Positions 34,279 through 42,377 of a stretch of DNA of 64,000 bases are shown here, in pieces; positions within the stretch are counted from its first letter, which is position 1; each line of letters begins with the position of its first letter. A model generated the notes under the pieces. That model made no database searches. It was given only the letters and a program-made list of their open reading frames with translations, and was not told the DNA's origin. Origin of the DNA: JACQGZ01 sp050695215 (lineage in GTDB: Bacteria; Sysuimicrobiota; Sysuimicrobiia; Sysuimicrobiales; Humicultoraceae); assembly GCA_050695215.1 (NCBI GenBank), contig JBOGSD010000068.1, positions 1-64,000 on the forward strand. Reading direction: 5' to 3'. The translations under genes were made by a program, and so were the position numbers.

Positions 34279-35760
34279 CTACCCCGCCGCTGCGCTCCGG
34301 AGCTGCCGCGCGGCATACTGACCGGCGATGCGCCCGAAGACCGCCCCCCGCATCAGGCCCGCCCCCGCCGGATAGTTGAAGTAGAAGAACCCACCGGTGA
34401 TCTCTCCCGTCGCCAGCAGGCCGGGGATAATGGCATTCTCGGTATCGAGCACCCGGGCCTGCTCGTCCACGCGGATGCCGCCGTAGGTGAAGGTAATGCC
34501 GCAGGTGACCGGATACGCCACAAAGGGGGGCCGCTCGAGCGGCGTGGCCCAGTTGGACTTGGCAGGCTGCAGCCCCCGCGTCCTGAAGCCATCGCGCACG
34601 GCGGGATCGAAGCGGCCGCTCCGCGGGGCGGCATTGTACGCCGCCAACTGGTCGGCCAGCGTCCGGCGCGGCACCCCGACCGCGTCGGCCAGCGCCTCGA
34701 AGGTCTCCGCCTGCTGCGGGCGAGCGGTGCGGTACCGTTCCTCTAGGAGCGGGACGGTCTGCTGGTCGAAGAGCTGCCAGGCCCGATTCTGCGGCTGTGA
34801 AAGAATCGCCCGGCCGATCCTGGCATAGGTGTACTGGGAAAAGTCCTCTCCCTCGTCGATGAACCGCCGGCCCTCGCTGTTGACCATGACGCTGTAGGGA
34901 TAGGAGAGCCGGTTGGTCTTGTCGGTGAGCCGGAGGTCTCCCACCGGCGGCGCGGTGGCGTCGATCGGCGTGGCGTGGCAGCCGCTCCAGTGACCGTAGG
35001 GCTGCGCGCCCGCCTCGAGAGCGGCCGCGAGCATCTCGCCGGTGTTGTAGGCGGTGCCGCGGACGAAAACGGTATCCCATCCCGTCCCCAGGTAACGGGC
35101 CCGCATCTCGGGGTTGGCCTCGAAGCCTCCGCTTCCCAGAATCACACTGTCTGCGTCCAGCTCGAGGGTGCGCCCCCCGGTCCGCACCGCCACTCCCCGC
35201 ACCCGCCCTGCGCCGTCCACCGCGAGGCGGATTGCCTTGGCGTCGTAGGCGATGGGAATCGACCGCGCCTCCGCCGCCGCGAAGAGCGCCTGGCTCAGCC
35301 CCGGGCCGGCGCCGCGTGTCTGCAGGAGGAGGCCGGGCGGAAAGGACCAGCGCCGCCCCTGGCGGAGGCCAAAGATCTCGCTGAGTTCCCATTCCACCCC
35401 CAGATCCCGCATCCAGCGGATGGTCTCCAGCGAACGTTCCACCAGCACCCCGGTCAGCAGCGGGTCGGCCAGCCCGCCGCTGGTGCGCATGATGTCGGTG
35501 TAATACCGGTTGGTCGGATAGGGCTCGCCCTCGACCTCCGCATCCGGCGGAGCCGGCAGCAGCCGTAGGACTTCCTCTACCGACGCGTAGGCGAAGCGGA
35601 AGACCGCGCCGGAGAAACGGGTGTTGCCCCCGCGCAGCTCCCGCGTGGCCTTTTCTACGACCAGCACCGCGGCCCCCGCGTCCCGGGCGGCGATCGCGGC
35701 GGTGAGGGCGGCGTTGCCGGCGCCGACGACGATGACGTCCGCCTGCGGCAGATCCGTCAC
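34279..35760 (-). CDS. FAD-dependent tricarballylate dehydrogenase-like protein (TcuA-like)
   Basis: A 493-residue flavoprotein of the succinate dehydrogenase/fumarate reductase flavoprotein family. ADVIVVGAGNAALTAAIAARDAG is the FAD-binding fold, RGGNTRFSGAVFR the typical TcuA segment and YGGIRVDEQARVL the C-terminal closure. TcuA oxidises tricarballylate to cis-aconitate; the substrate here is inferred from the neighbours (PrpF, a lyase, a TTT transporter). GTG 35760 overlaps the lyase stop (GTGA). Confidence 0.87.
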   Translation of the reverse strand: MTDLPQADVIVVGAGNAALTAAIAARDAGAAVLVVEKATRELRGGNTRFSGAVFRFAYASVEEVLRLLPAPPDAEVEGEPYPTNRYYTDIMRTSGGLADPLLTGVLVERSLETIRWMRDLGVEWELSEIFGLRQGRRWSFPPGLLLQTRGAGPGLSQALFAAAEARSIPIAYDAKAIRLAVDGAGRVRGVAVRTGGRTLELDADSVILGSGGFEANPEMRARYLGTGWDTVFVRGTAYNTGEMLAAALEAGAQPYGHWSGCHATPIDATAPPVGDLRLTDKTNRLSYPYSVMVNSEGRRFIDEGEDFSQYTYARIGRAILSQPQNRAWQLFDQQTVPLLEERYRTARPQQAETFEALADAVGVPRRTLADQLAAYNAAPRSGRFDPAVRDGFRTRGLQPAKSNWATPLERPPFVAYPVTCGITFTYGGIRVDEQARVLDTENAIIPGLLATGEITGGFFYFNYPAGAGLMRGAVFGRIAGQYAARQLRSAAAG

Positions 35761-36650
35761 CGCGGGTCCCCGCTCCCCCCCTCGCCGTAGCGCTCGGACA
35801 GGGCGAGGTACTCATCCAGGCGGACCAGGGCGTCCCGCTCGGCGAACGCCGCGCGCGCTGCCTCGGGGGTATGACCCTCCCGGCGCAGCGCGGTGAGGGC
35901 GCGCTGCATCCCCCGGACGGCCGCCAGCTGCGCGTCGGCGGGGAAGATGACGATCCGATAACCGAGCACTTCCAGGTCGCGGGGGGCGAGCAGCGGGCTC
36001 TTGCCGCTGTAGGTCATGTTGTAGAGCAGAGGGTGGCGGATGGCGCGGGAGATCGCGGCCACCTCGTCCACCGATCGCGGCGCTTCGACGAAAATCATGT
36101 CCGCCCCGGCTGCGGCGTACGCCGTCCCGCGGCGCACCGCCTCCTCCAGCCCCACCGCGGCGCGCGCGTCGGTGCGGGCGATGACGATCAGGTCGGGGTC
36201 GGTCCGCGCCTCCACGGCCGCGCGGATCTTGCCGGCCATCTCTTCCAGCGGGATCAGATCCTGGCCGTCGTAGTGGCCGCAGCGCTTTGGAGCGATCTGG
36301 TCCTCCAAATGCAGGGCGGCGACGCCCGCCGCCTCGTAGGCACGTACCGTCCGCCGCACGTTCAACGCGTTCCCGTAGCCGGTGTCGGCGTCGGCGATCA
36401 CCGGCACCGTCACCGCCTCAGTGATCTGCCGGATCCGCGCCACCATGTCGCTGAGGTCGAGCAGGCCGAGGTCGGGCAGGCCGCTGCTGCGGGCGATCGC
36501 CCCTCCGCTGGCGTAGACTGCCTCAAACCCGGCCTCCTCCGCAAGGCGCGCGGAGAGGCCGTCGAAGACGCCGGGGGCGACGAGGATGGGACCATCAGCG
36601 ATCCTTGCGCGGAGGCGTTTGCGCTGGGCGGTCGCCTCGCTCATCGTCAC
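35757..36650 (-). CDS. Isocitrate lyase/PEP mutase-family lyase
   Basis: A 297-residue (beta-alpha)8 enzyme of the ICL/PEP mutase superfamily. VAPGVFDGLSARLAEEAGFE, VIADADTGYGNALNVRR (metal Asp), HLEDQIAPKRCGH (the KRCGH loop with catalytic Cys seen in methylisocitrate lyases and oxaloacetate decarboxylases) and VIARTDARAA. The exact substrate, a 2-methylisocitrate-like or dimethylmalate-like acid, is not decided. GTG 36650 overlaps the hflX stop by 4 bp; ATG 36644 is an alternative. Confidence 0.87.
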   Translation of the reverse strand: MTMSEATAQRKRLRARIADGPILVAPGVFDGLSARLAEEAGFEAVYASGGAIARSSGLPDLGLLDLSDMVARIRQITEAVTVPVIADADTGYGNALNVRRTVRAYEAAGVAALHLEDQIAPKRCGHYDGQDLIPLEEMAGKIRAAVEARTDPDLIVIARTDARAAVGLEEAVRRGTAYAAAGADMIFVEAPRSVDEVAAISRAIRHPLLYNMTYSGKSPLLAPRDLEVLGYRIVIFPADAQLAAVRGMQRALTALRREGHTPEAARAAFAERDALVRLDEYLALSERYGEGGSGDPR

Positions 36651-38413
36651 GGCACAGGCTGACCCGGCGCCAACCTGGCGGCCAGCGCCGGTGGGACTTC
36701 CGCCTCCACCCAGATGGCGTCGGCCTTGTAGCGCTGCGTCAGCACGCGCCCCTGCGCGTACACCGCGGCCAGCCGTCCGGCCTCAGCGTAGGGGATGGCG
36801 AAGCGGACCCGCACGAGCGGCGCCGGCAGCCGCTGGCCGATGCGCCGCAGCAGGTTCAACAGCCCGACGCCGTGCTGGGCGGCGATGAGGACCGCCTCGG
36901 GGACCTCCCGCTCGCGGGCCTGGCGCTCGGCGGCCGTCAGCCGGTCGATCTTGTTGAAGGCCAGCACCTGGGTCCGCTCCCCCGCGCCCAGCTCGGCGAG
37001 GACGCGGTCGGCGACCGCGCGTTGGTGCCGCCACTGCGGGTCGGAGGCGTCCACGACGTGCACCAGGAGGTCGGCGGCCACGACCTCTTCCAGGGTCGCC
37101 CGGAAGGCTGCCACCAGGTGGGTGGGCAGTTTGTGGATGAAGCCGACGGTGTCCACCAAGAGGACGGTCTGGCCGTTGGGCAGGGTGACCTTGCGCACGG
37201 TGGGGTCTAGCGTGGCAAAGAGCTTGTCTTCGACAAGCACGCCGGCCTGTGTCAGCGCGTTGAGTAAGGTTGATTTGCCGGCGTTGGTGTATCCGGTGAT
37301 GGCGACGATGGGATGGCGGGTGTCGCGCCGAGCGGCGCGCTGCAGCGCCCGGTGGCGGCCCACCTCGCCGAGTTCGCGGCGCAGGTCGGTGATGCGCTGG
37401 CGGATCCGGCGGCGGTCCACTTCCAGCTTCGTTTCCCCCGGGCCGCGCGTGCCGATCCCGCCGCCGAGCCGCGAGAGCCAGACGCCCCGCCCGGCCAGCC
37501 GCGGCAGGAGGTAGGTCATTTGCGCCAGTTCCACCTGCAGGCGCCCCTCGCGCGTCTGCGCGCGGCGCGCGAAGATGTCCAGAACGAGCGCGGTGCGGTC
37601 GAGCACCTTGAGCCCGAGGTCCCGCTCCAGGTTCCGCTGCTGCGCGGGGCGCAGGTCCAGGTCGAAAATGGCCAGGTCGGCGTCGCGCTCCTCGCAAAGG
37701 CGGAGCAGCTCGGTCACCTTTCCGCGGCCGATAGCGGTGGCCGGGTCGGGACGAGCGCGTGCCTGCGACAACCGGCCGACGATCTCGGCGCCGGCGGTCT
37801 CGGCCAGCCGGGCGAGTTCATCGAGCGAGGCCTCGGCGGGCAGGGTGTCTATGCCGTCGGTGCCGTCGCCGGTGGAGAGTCCCACGAGGACGGCGCGCTC
37901 GAACCGTGCCGCCGTGCGGATCAGCGCGGGCGCCCGTCGCAAGGCAGACTCTGTGGCCTTGATCCGAGGCGCCGCTTCCAGGTGCACCAACGTCTCGATG
38001 TCGTAGGGTCCTTCCGACGTGGCGCCCGGAGGGCTCCCGTTCCACCCGGGGGCCAGCGTGATCAGCCATCCCTCGGTGGGAGTCCCCTTGCGCGATCCGA
38101 TGAGGAGGGCCAGATCCAGCCGCGCCTCAATCAGGTGGCGTTCGTCTCCGGCCCCCGGCCGGCTCTCCGCCTCCGGCCGCGCCCCCACGTAGCGGAGCCC
38201 GATCAACCGCGTAGAGGAGGCCCGGGAGGTCAGTCCCTCGAGCAGTTCCTGCCAGCGCCGGCTGACCACGACCTCGCGCACCGTGCCGTGGCGGTCCAGG
38301 TAGACGCCCACCTCCCGGCGGGTGGCGTGGGACAGGTGCGCCAGCGTGGCCAGGAGGTCGGGCGAGGCGACGCGGTCCTGCGGGACATGGTGGCGCAGCA
38401 GCGCGGTGAGCAT
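36647..38413 (-). CDS. hflX: HflX-type ribosome-associated GTPase
   Basis: At least 588 residues, longer than the usual 400-430. HflX splits stalled or stress-inactivated 70S ribosomes. The HflX core has AETAGAEIVG, GRGKVTELLRLCEERDADL and RTALVLDIFARRAQTREGRLQVELAQ; the G domain has ITGYTNAGKSTLLNALTQ (G1), DTVGFI (G3) and NKID (G4). The first about 160 residues are an N-terminal extension found in long-form HflX. ATG 38413 is the first standard start; the frame continues upstream (GLTRAIDPTHRR) where homologs often begin, with only CTG available there. Coupled to the lyase gene. Confidence 0.93.
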   Translation of the reverse strand: MLTALLRHHVPQDRVASPDLLATLAHLSHATRREVGVYLDRHGTVREVVVSRRWQELLEGLTSRASSTRLIGLRYVGARPEAESRPGAGDERHLIEARLDLALLIGSRKGTPTEGWLITLAPGWNGSPPGATSEGPYDIETLVHLEAAPRIKATESALRRAPALIRTAARFERAVLVGLSTGDGTDGIDTLPAEASLDELARLAETAGAEIVGRLSQARARPDPATAIGRGKVTELLRLCEERDADLAIFDLDLRPAQQRNLERDLGLKVLDRTALVLDIFARRAQTREGRLQVELAQMTYLLPRLAGRGVWLSRLGGGIGTRGPGETKLEVDRRRIRQRITDLRRELGEVGRHRALQRAARRDTRHPIVAITGYTNAGKSTLLNALTQAGVLVEDKLFATLDPTVRKVTLPNGQTVLLVDTVGFIHKLPTHLVAAFRATLEEVVAADLLVHVVDASDPQWRHQRAVADRVLAELGAGERTQVLAFNKIDRLTAAERQAREREVPEAVLIAAQHGVGLLNLLRRIGQRLPAPLVRVRFAIPYAEAGRLAAVYAQGRVLTQRYKADAIWVEAEVPPALAARLAPGQPVP

Positions 38414-38442
38414 GCGCCGGTGAGTGGGATCGATCGCGCGGG

Positions 38443-39684
38443 TCAGGCCCCAGACCTGCGGGATGACTCCTCGCCTCCGACCCTGGAGGATGACGCCTCA
38501 CGTCCAACCCTGGAGGATGGCGTCTGACTTCCAAAAGCACGGGCCAACCGGTCGAGGGCCTCGTCGAGCCGGGCGTCCGGCGTGGTCAGGGAGATGCGGA
38601 CATAGCGGACTCCCTGGGCGCCATAACCTGCGCCTGGGGTGATGAGGACGCCGGTGCGGTCCAGCACCTCCGCCGCAAAGTCGGCGCCGCTGCGCCCGTT
38701 GGGGGCGGCCATCCAAAGATAGATCGTGGCCTTGGGCCGGTCCACCGGCCAGCCGATCGCGGTGAGCGCCTCCGTGGCGCGGTCCCGCCGGCGGCGGTAG
38801 ACGTCCACGCGCTGATGCAGCGGTTCCCGCGGCCCCAGCAGGGCGGCGACGCCCGCTTCCTGGACGGCTCGGAACACACCGGAATCGACGTTGGTCTTGA
38901 TCGTCCCCAGCGCCTTGATCACCGCGGCGTTGCCGACGGCAAACCCGATGCGCCACCCGGTCATGCAGAAGGTTTTGGAGAGGGAGTGAAACTCCACCCC
39001 CACCTCCTTGGCGCCGTGCGCCTGCAGGAAGCTGGGCGGCCGGTACCCATCGTAGGCGATCTCGGAATAGGAGTTGTCGTGCGCCACCACCAGGTCGTGC
39101 GCCTGCGCAAACTGGACCGCCTCTTCGAAGAACGGCAGCTCGATCACGCCGGCGGTGGGATTGTTGGGGTAGTTGAGAAAGAGGATCCGGGCGCGGCGCG
39201 CGCTCGCCGCAGAGATAGCGGCCAGCTCCGGGACGAACGCGCGCGCGGGGTCGAGGGGGAACGCGATCGGGTCCCCCTCCGCCAGGATCGTGGCGGAGCG
39301 GTAGACCGGATAGCCGGGGTCCGGGACGAGCGTGGCGTCGCCCGGATTCAAGAGCGCCCAGGGCAAGTGGGCCAGTCCCTCTTTTGACCCGATCAAGGCG
39401 AGGACTTCGGTCTGGGGGTCGAGGCGAACGTCGAACCGGCGGCGGTACCATTCGGCCACCGCCTCGCGAAAGTCCGCGCTGCCCCCATACGGAGGATAGC
39501 GGTGGCTCCGCGGATCCCGCGCCGCCCGCACCAGCGCATCGATGATGTGCTCCGGCGTCGGCAGATCGGGGTCGCCGACGCCCAGGCTGATCACGTCGAC
39601 GCCTTTCGCCGCCAGCGCCTCCTTCTGGCGGTCCAGGTCGGCGAACAGGTAGGCGCCGATGCGGTTCAGTCGGCCCGAGTTCAT
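38443..39684 (-). CDS. LL-diaminopimelate aminotransferase-type class I aminotransferase
   Basis: About 413 residues, a PLP-dependent aminotransferase of the DapL type, which makes LL-DAP for lysine and peptidoglycan. LNRIGAYLFADLDRQ, VISLGVGDPDLPTP, FLNYPNNPTAG and the PLP Lys in HSLSKTFCMTGWRIGF are all present. ATG 39684 is preceded by GGTGGAGCA; the frame extends upstream. The C-terminal about 25 residues (SSRVGREASSSRVGGEESS) come from a 27-bp tandem repeat and lie outside the fold. Confidence 0.85.
   Translation of the reverse strand: MNSGRLNRIGAYLFADLDRQKEALAAKGVDVISLGVGDPDLPTPEHIIDALVRAARDPRSHRYPPYGGSADFREAVAEWYRRRFDVRLDPQTEVLALIGSKEGLAHLPWALLNPGDATLVPDPGYPVYRSATILAEGDPIAFPLDPARAFVPELAAISAASARRARILFLNYPNNPTAGVIELPFFEEAVQFAQAHDLVVAHDNSYSEIAYDGYRPPSFLQAHGAKEVGVEFHSLSKTFCMTGWRIGFAVGNAAVIKALGTIKTNVDSGVFRAVQEAGVAALLGPREPLHQRVDVYRRRRDRATEALTAIGWPVDRPKATIYLWMAAPNGRSGADFAAEVLDRTGVLITPGAGYGAQGVRYVRISLTTPDARLDEALDRLARAFGSQTPSSRVGREASSSRVGGEESSRRSGA
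38461..38535. repeat. 27-bp tandem repeat in the dapL-type gene 3' end
   Basis: About 2.7 copies (38461-38487, 38488-38514 and a partial copy). Unit core GGATGACGCCTCACGTCCAA. Because the period is a multiple of 3, the repeat is translated as a C-terminal Ser/Arg/Glu tail. Confidence 0.8.
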
Positions 39685-39704
39685 TGCTCCACCATCTTCC
39701 GCCT

Positions 39705-40610
39705 TCATTGCATCGTAAGCATAGCATGGACAGTCATCGCGACCGTTTCCGCCCCGGCGTGCCCCACGTCGATCCAACGGATGCGGGTGTCGCGGCGAAA
39801 CCAGACCTCCTGGCGCCGCGCATACCGCCTCGTGTTCCGTTTGAGCAGGGCCACCGCGTTGTCGAGGGTCGCCTTCCCCTCCAGGACCGGGACGATCTCC
39901 TTGTAACCGAGGCCCTGCATGGCGGGGGTGCTGGGAGGGACGCCCGCGGAGACGAGCGCGCGCACCTCCTCGACCAGTCCGGCGGCAATCTGCTGATCCA
40001 CCCGTTCATCGATCCGCCGCTGCAGCAGCGGACGAGGCATCCGCAGCCCGATCATCGTGACCTGCCAGAGAGGCGCCTCGGCCCGCTGCTGCGCCGAGAG
40101 CGGCCGTCCCGTGCGGTCGATCACCTCCAGCGCCCGGATGATCCGCCGCACGTTCCGCGGATGAATGCGCGCCGCCGCCTGCGGATCTACCTGCTCCAGG
40201 CGCGCATAGAGGGCGCCGGGGGTGAGCCCATCCGCCTCCTCCGCCTTCCGGCGGAATGCCCAGTCGGGACTCACCCGGGGAAGGCGCAGGCCATCGACGA
40301 GGGCCCGCAGGTAGAGGCCCGTCCCCCCGACCAGCAGCGGCACCCGCGCGCGGGCGTGCACGGAGGCGATGGCGGCCAGCGCGAGGCCCTGGTACTGGCT
40401 CAGCGTGAAGACCTCGCGGGGGTCGGCGACGTCGAGCAGATGATGGGGCACGGCGGCCCGCGCGGCCGGCGTGGGCTTGGCCGTCCCGATGTCCATCCCA
40501 CGGTAGATGGTACGCGAATCGGCGGAGACGATCTCCGCGCCGATCTCCGGCGCCAGGGCCACCGCGGCGGCGCTCTTGCCGGTGGCGGTCGCTCCACAGA
40601 TGACCACCAC
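39705..40610 (-). CDS. miaA: tRNA dimethylallyltransferase MiaA
   Basis: A 301-residue enzyme that adds a dimethylallyl group to A37 of tRNAs reading UNN codons. P-loop GATATGKS near the start, DSRTIYRGMDIGTAKP (usual text DSRQVYRG; Thr replaces Gln), LVGGTGLYLRAL, and the C-terminal MQGLGYKEIVPVLEG with KRNTRRYARRQEVWFRR. GTG 40610 is the best standard start. It lies between mutL and dapL in the same direction, the usual mutSL-miaA order. Confidence 0.95.
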   Translation of the reverse strand: MVVICGATATGKSAAAVALAPEIGAEIVSADSRTIYRGMDIGTAKPTPAARAAVPHHLLDVADPREVFTLSQYQGLALAAIASVHARARVPLLVGGTGLYLRALVDGLRLPRVSPDWAFRRKAEEADGLTPGALYARLEQVDPQAAARIHPRNVRRIIRALEVIDRTGRPLSAQQRAEAPLWQVTMIGLRMPRPLLQRRIDERVDQQIAAGLVEEVRALVSAGVPPSTPAMQGLGYKEIVPVLEGKATLDNAVALLKRNTRRYARRQEVWFRRDTRIRWIDVGHAGAETVAMTVHAMLTMQ

Positions 40611-40670
40611 CCGCCGCGGCGTCAGCCCTCCCTCCGCCGCGGCGTTAGCCGTCCTTCACCGCCCCGAGGA

Positions 40671-42377
40671 TCATCGTCGGAGGAACCAGCGTTCGAGGGT
40701 AGGCCGGGAGACCCAGACCATCGTGGGGCGGCCGTGGAAGCAGGTGAACGGATCCTCCGTCGCCTCGAGGTCGGCCAGCAGGCCGGTCATCTCGGCCTCA
40801 GTGAGCGGGTCCCCGGCGCGCACCGCGGTGTGGCAGGCGGTGGCGATGGCCAGACGCGCCACCGCTCCGTCGCCGCTGCCCGGCTCCAGGAGGGCGCCGA
40901 GCACGCGGTGCAGCAGCCGGTCTGGGGCCTGGCGGCGCAATGCCGCGGGGATCGCCCGCACCAGGAGCGTCGATCCGCCGAACGGCTCGAGGGCGAAGCC
41001 CAACCGCACGGAGGCGGGCAGGAATTCATCCAGCACCCCCATCTCCTCGGCGCTGAGCTCCACCGGCACCGGGGCCGTCAATGCCTGCGCTGCTTGGGGC
41101 CCGCCGGCCCGACGCAGCAGCCGCTCGTAGAGGATGCGCTCGTGTGCGGCGTGCTGGTCGATCAGGACCAGCCCGTCGGCAGCCTCGGCCAACAGATAGG
41201 TCCGCAGGATCTGCCCGAGCGGGCGCAGCGCGGGCAGCCGCCTTCCCTCCTCCACCGGCAGCGCCGGAGGAGCCCCGGTGAGTGTGGTTCCGGCGTAGAG
41301 CGGGGCGGGTTCGGCGATCGTGGAAGCGATCGCAGAGGCGAGAGCGCCGCCGACCGCGACGGCCGCGAGGTCCGGCGCCGCGCGGAGCGCCCCCGGCGCC
41401 ACGAGCGCGTCGCGCACCGCCCGCTGCGCCGCCACGAAGACGCGGTGCTCGTCGCCGAAGCGCACCTCGTGCTTGCGCGGATGGACGTTGACGTCCACCG
41501 CCGCCGGGGCGATGTCCAGGAAGAGGACGACCACGGGCGCGAGCCCCACGGGCAGGAGTTCCGCGTACCCTTGCGCGACCGCCCGGGAGAGCAGCCGGCT
41601 TTGGATGGGACGGCGGTTGACAAAGAGATACTCGATGGGCCGCCCCGGACGCGCGCGCTCGGGGCGGACGGTCCAGCCGGAGACGGACAGCCCGCTGCCC
41701 TCTCTGCGCAGCGGGACCATCGCGGCGCCGAGGTCGCGGCCGAGGACCTGCGCCAGGCGCTCTTCGGGATCCGCCGCGGGGTAGGCGAAGGTTTCTCGCT
41801 CTTCGTGGCGCAACCGGAAGGCCACCGCCGGTGCGGCCAGGGCCAACCGCTGGAGGGTCTCGGCGATCAAGGCAAACTCCCGTGCCGCCGACTTGAGGAA
41901 CTTGCGCCGGGCGGGGGTGTTGAAGAAGAGCGATTCGACCATGACCACGGTGCCGGGGGCGGTTCCGCTGACGCTGATGCGGGCGGCGCTCCCTCCCTCG
42001 CTCTCCACGCGCGTGCCGGCGTCGGCGGCGGGAGGGCGGGTATTCAGCGCCAGCCGGCTCACCGCGGCGATGCTGGGAAGCGCTTCACCGCGGAAGCCGA
42101 ACGTGGCGATGCGTTCCAAGTCGTCGGCCGCGCCGATCTTGCTGGTGGCGAAGCGGCGCACCGCCAGGGCGGCATCGTCGGGGTCCATGCCGGCCCCGTC
42201 ATCACTGACTCGGATGAGTGCGAGGCCCGCCCCCAGGATTTCAACGGTGATCGAGTGCGCGCCGGCGTCGAGACTGTTCTCGACCAGTTCCTTCACGACC
42301 GAGGCGGGACGCTCCACCACCTCGCCGGCGGCGATCCGGTCGGCGACATGCTGATCGAGGACGTGGATCCGGCTCAC
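40671..42377 (-). CDS. mutL: DNA mismatch repair protein MutL
   Basis: A 568-residue MutL. The N-terminal GHKL ATPase has VVKELVENSLDAGA, VSDDGAGMD and FGFRGEAL. The C-terminal part has the endonuclease motif DQHAAHERILYERLL (DQHA-x2-E-x4-E), ATACHTAVRAGD and CFHGRPT. It is therefore a nicking MutL that needs no MutH. GTG 42377 overlaps the mutS stop (GTGA). Confidence 0.96.
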   Translation of the reverse strand: MSRIHVLDQHVADRIAAGEVVERPASVVKELVENSLDAGAHSITVEILGAGLALIRVSDDGAGMDPDDAALAVRRFATSKIGAADDLERIATFGFRGEALPSIAAVSRLALNTRPPAADAGTRVESEGGSAARISVSGTAPGTVVMVESLFFNTPARRKFLKSAAREFALIAETLQRLALAAPAVAFRLRHEERETFAYPAADPEERLAQVLGRDLGAAMVPLRREGSGLSVSGWTVRPERARPGRPIEYLFVNRRPIQSRLLSRAVAQGYAELLPVGLAPVVVLFLDIAPAAVDVNVHPRKHEVRFGDEHRVFVAAQRAVRDALVAPGALRAAPDLAAVAVGGALASAIASTIAEPAPLYAGTTLTGAPPALPVEEGRRLPALRPLGQILRTYLLAEAADGLVLIDQHAAHERILYERLLRRAGGPQAAQALTAPVPVELSAEEMGVLDEFLPASVRLGFALEPFGGSTLLVRAIPAALRRQAPDRLLHRVLGALLEPGSGDGAVARLAIATACHTAVRAGDPLTEAEMTGLLADLEATEDPFTCFHGRPTMVWVSRPTLERWFLRR

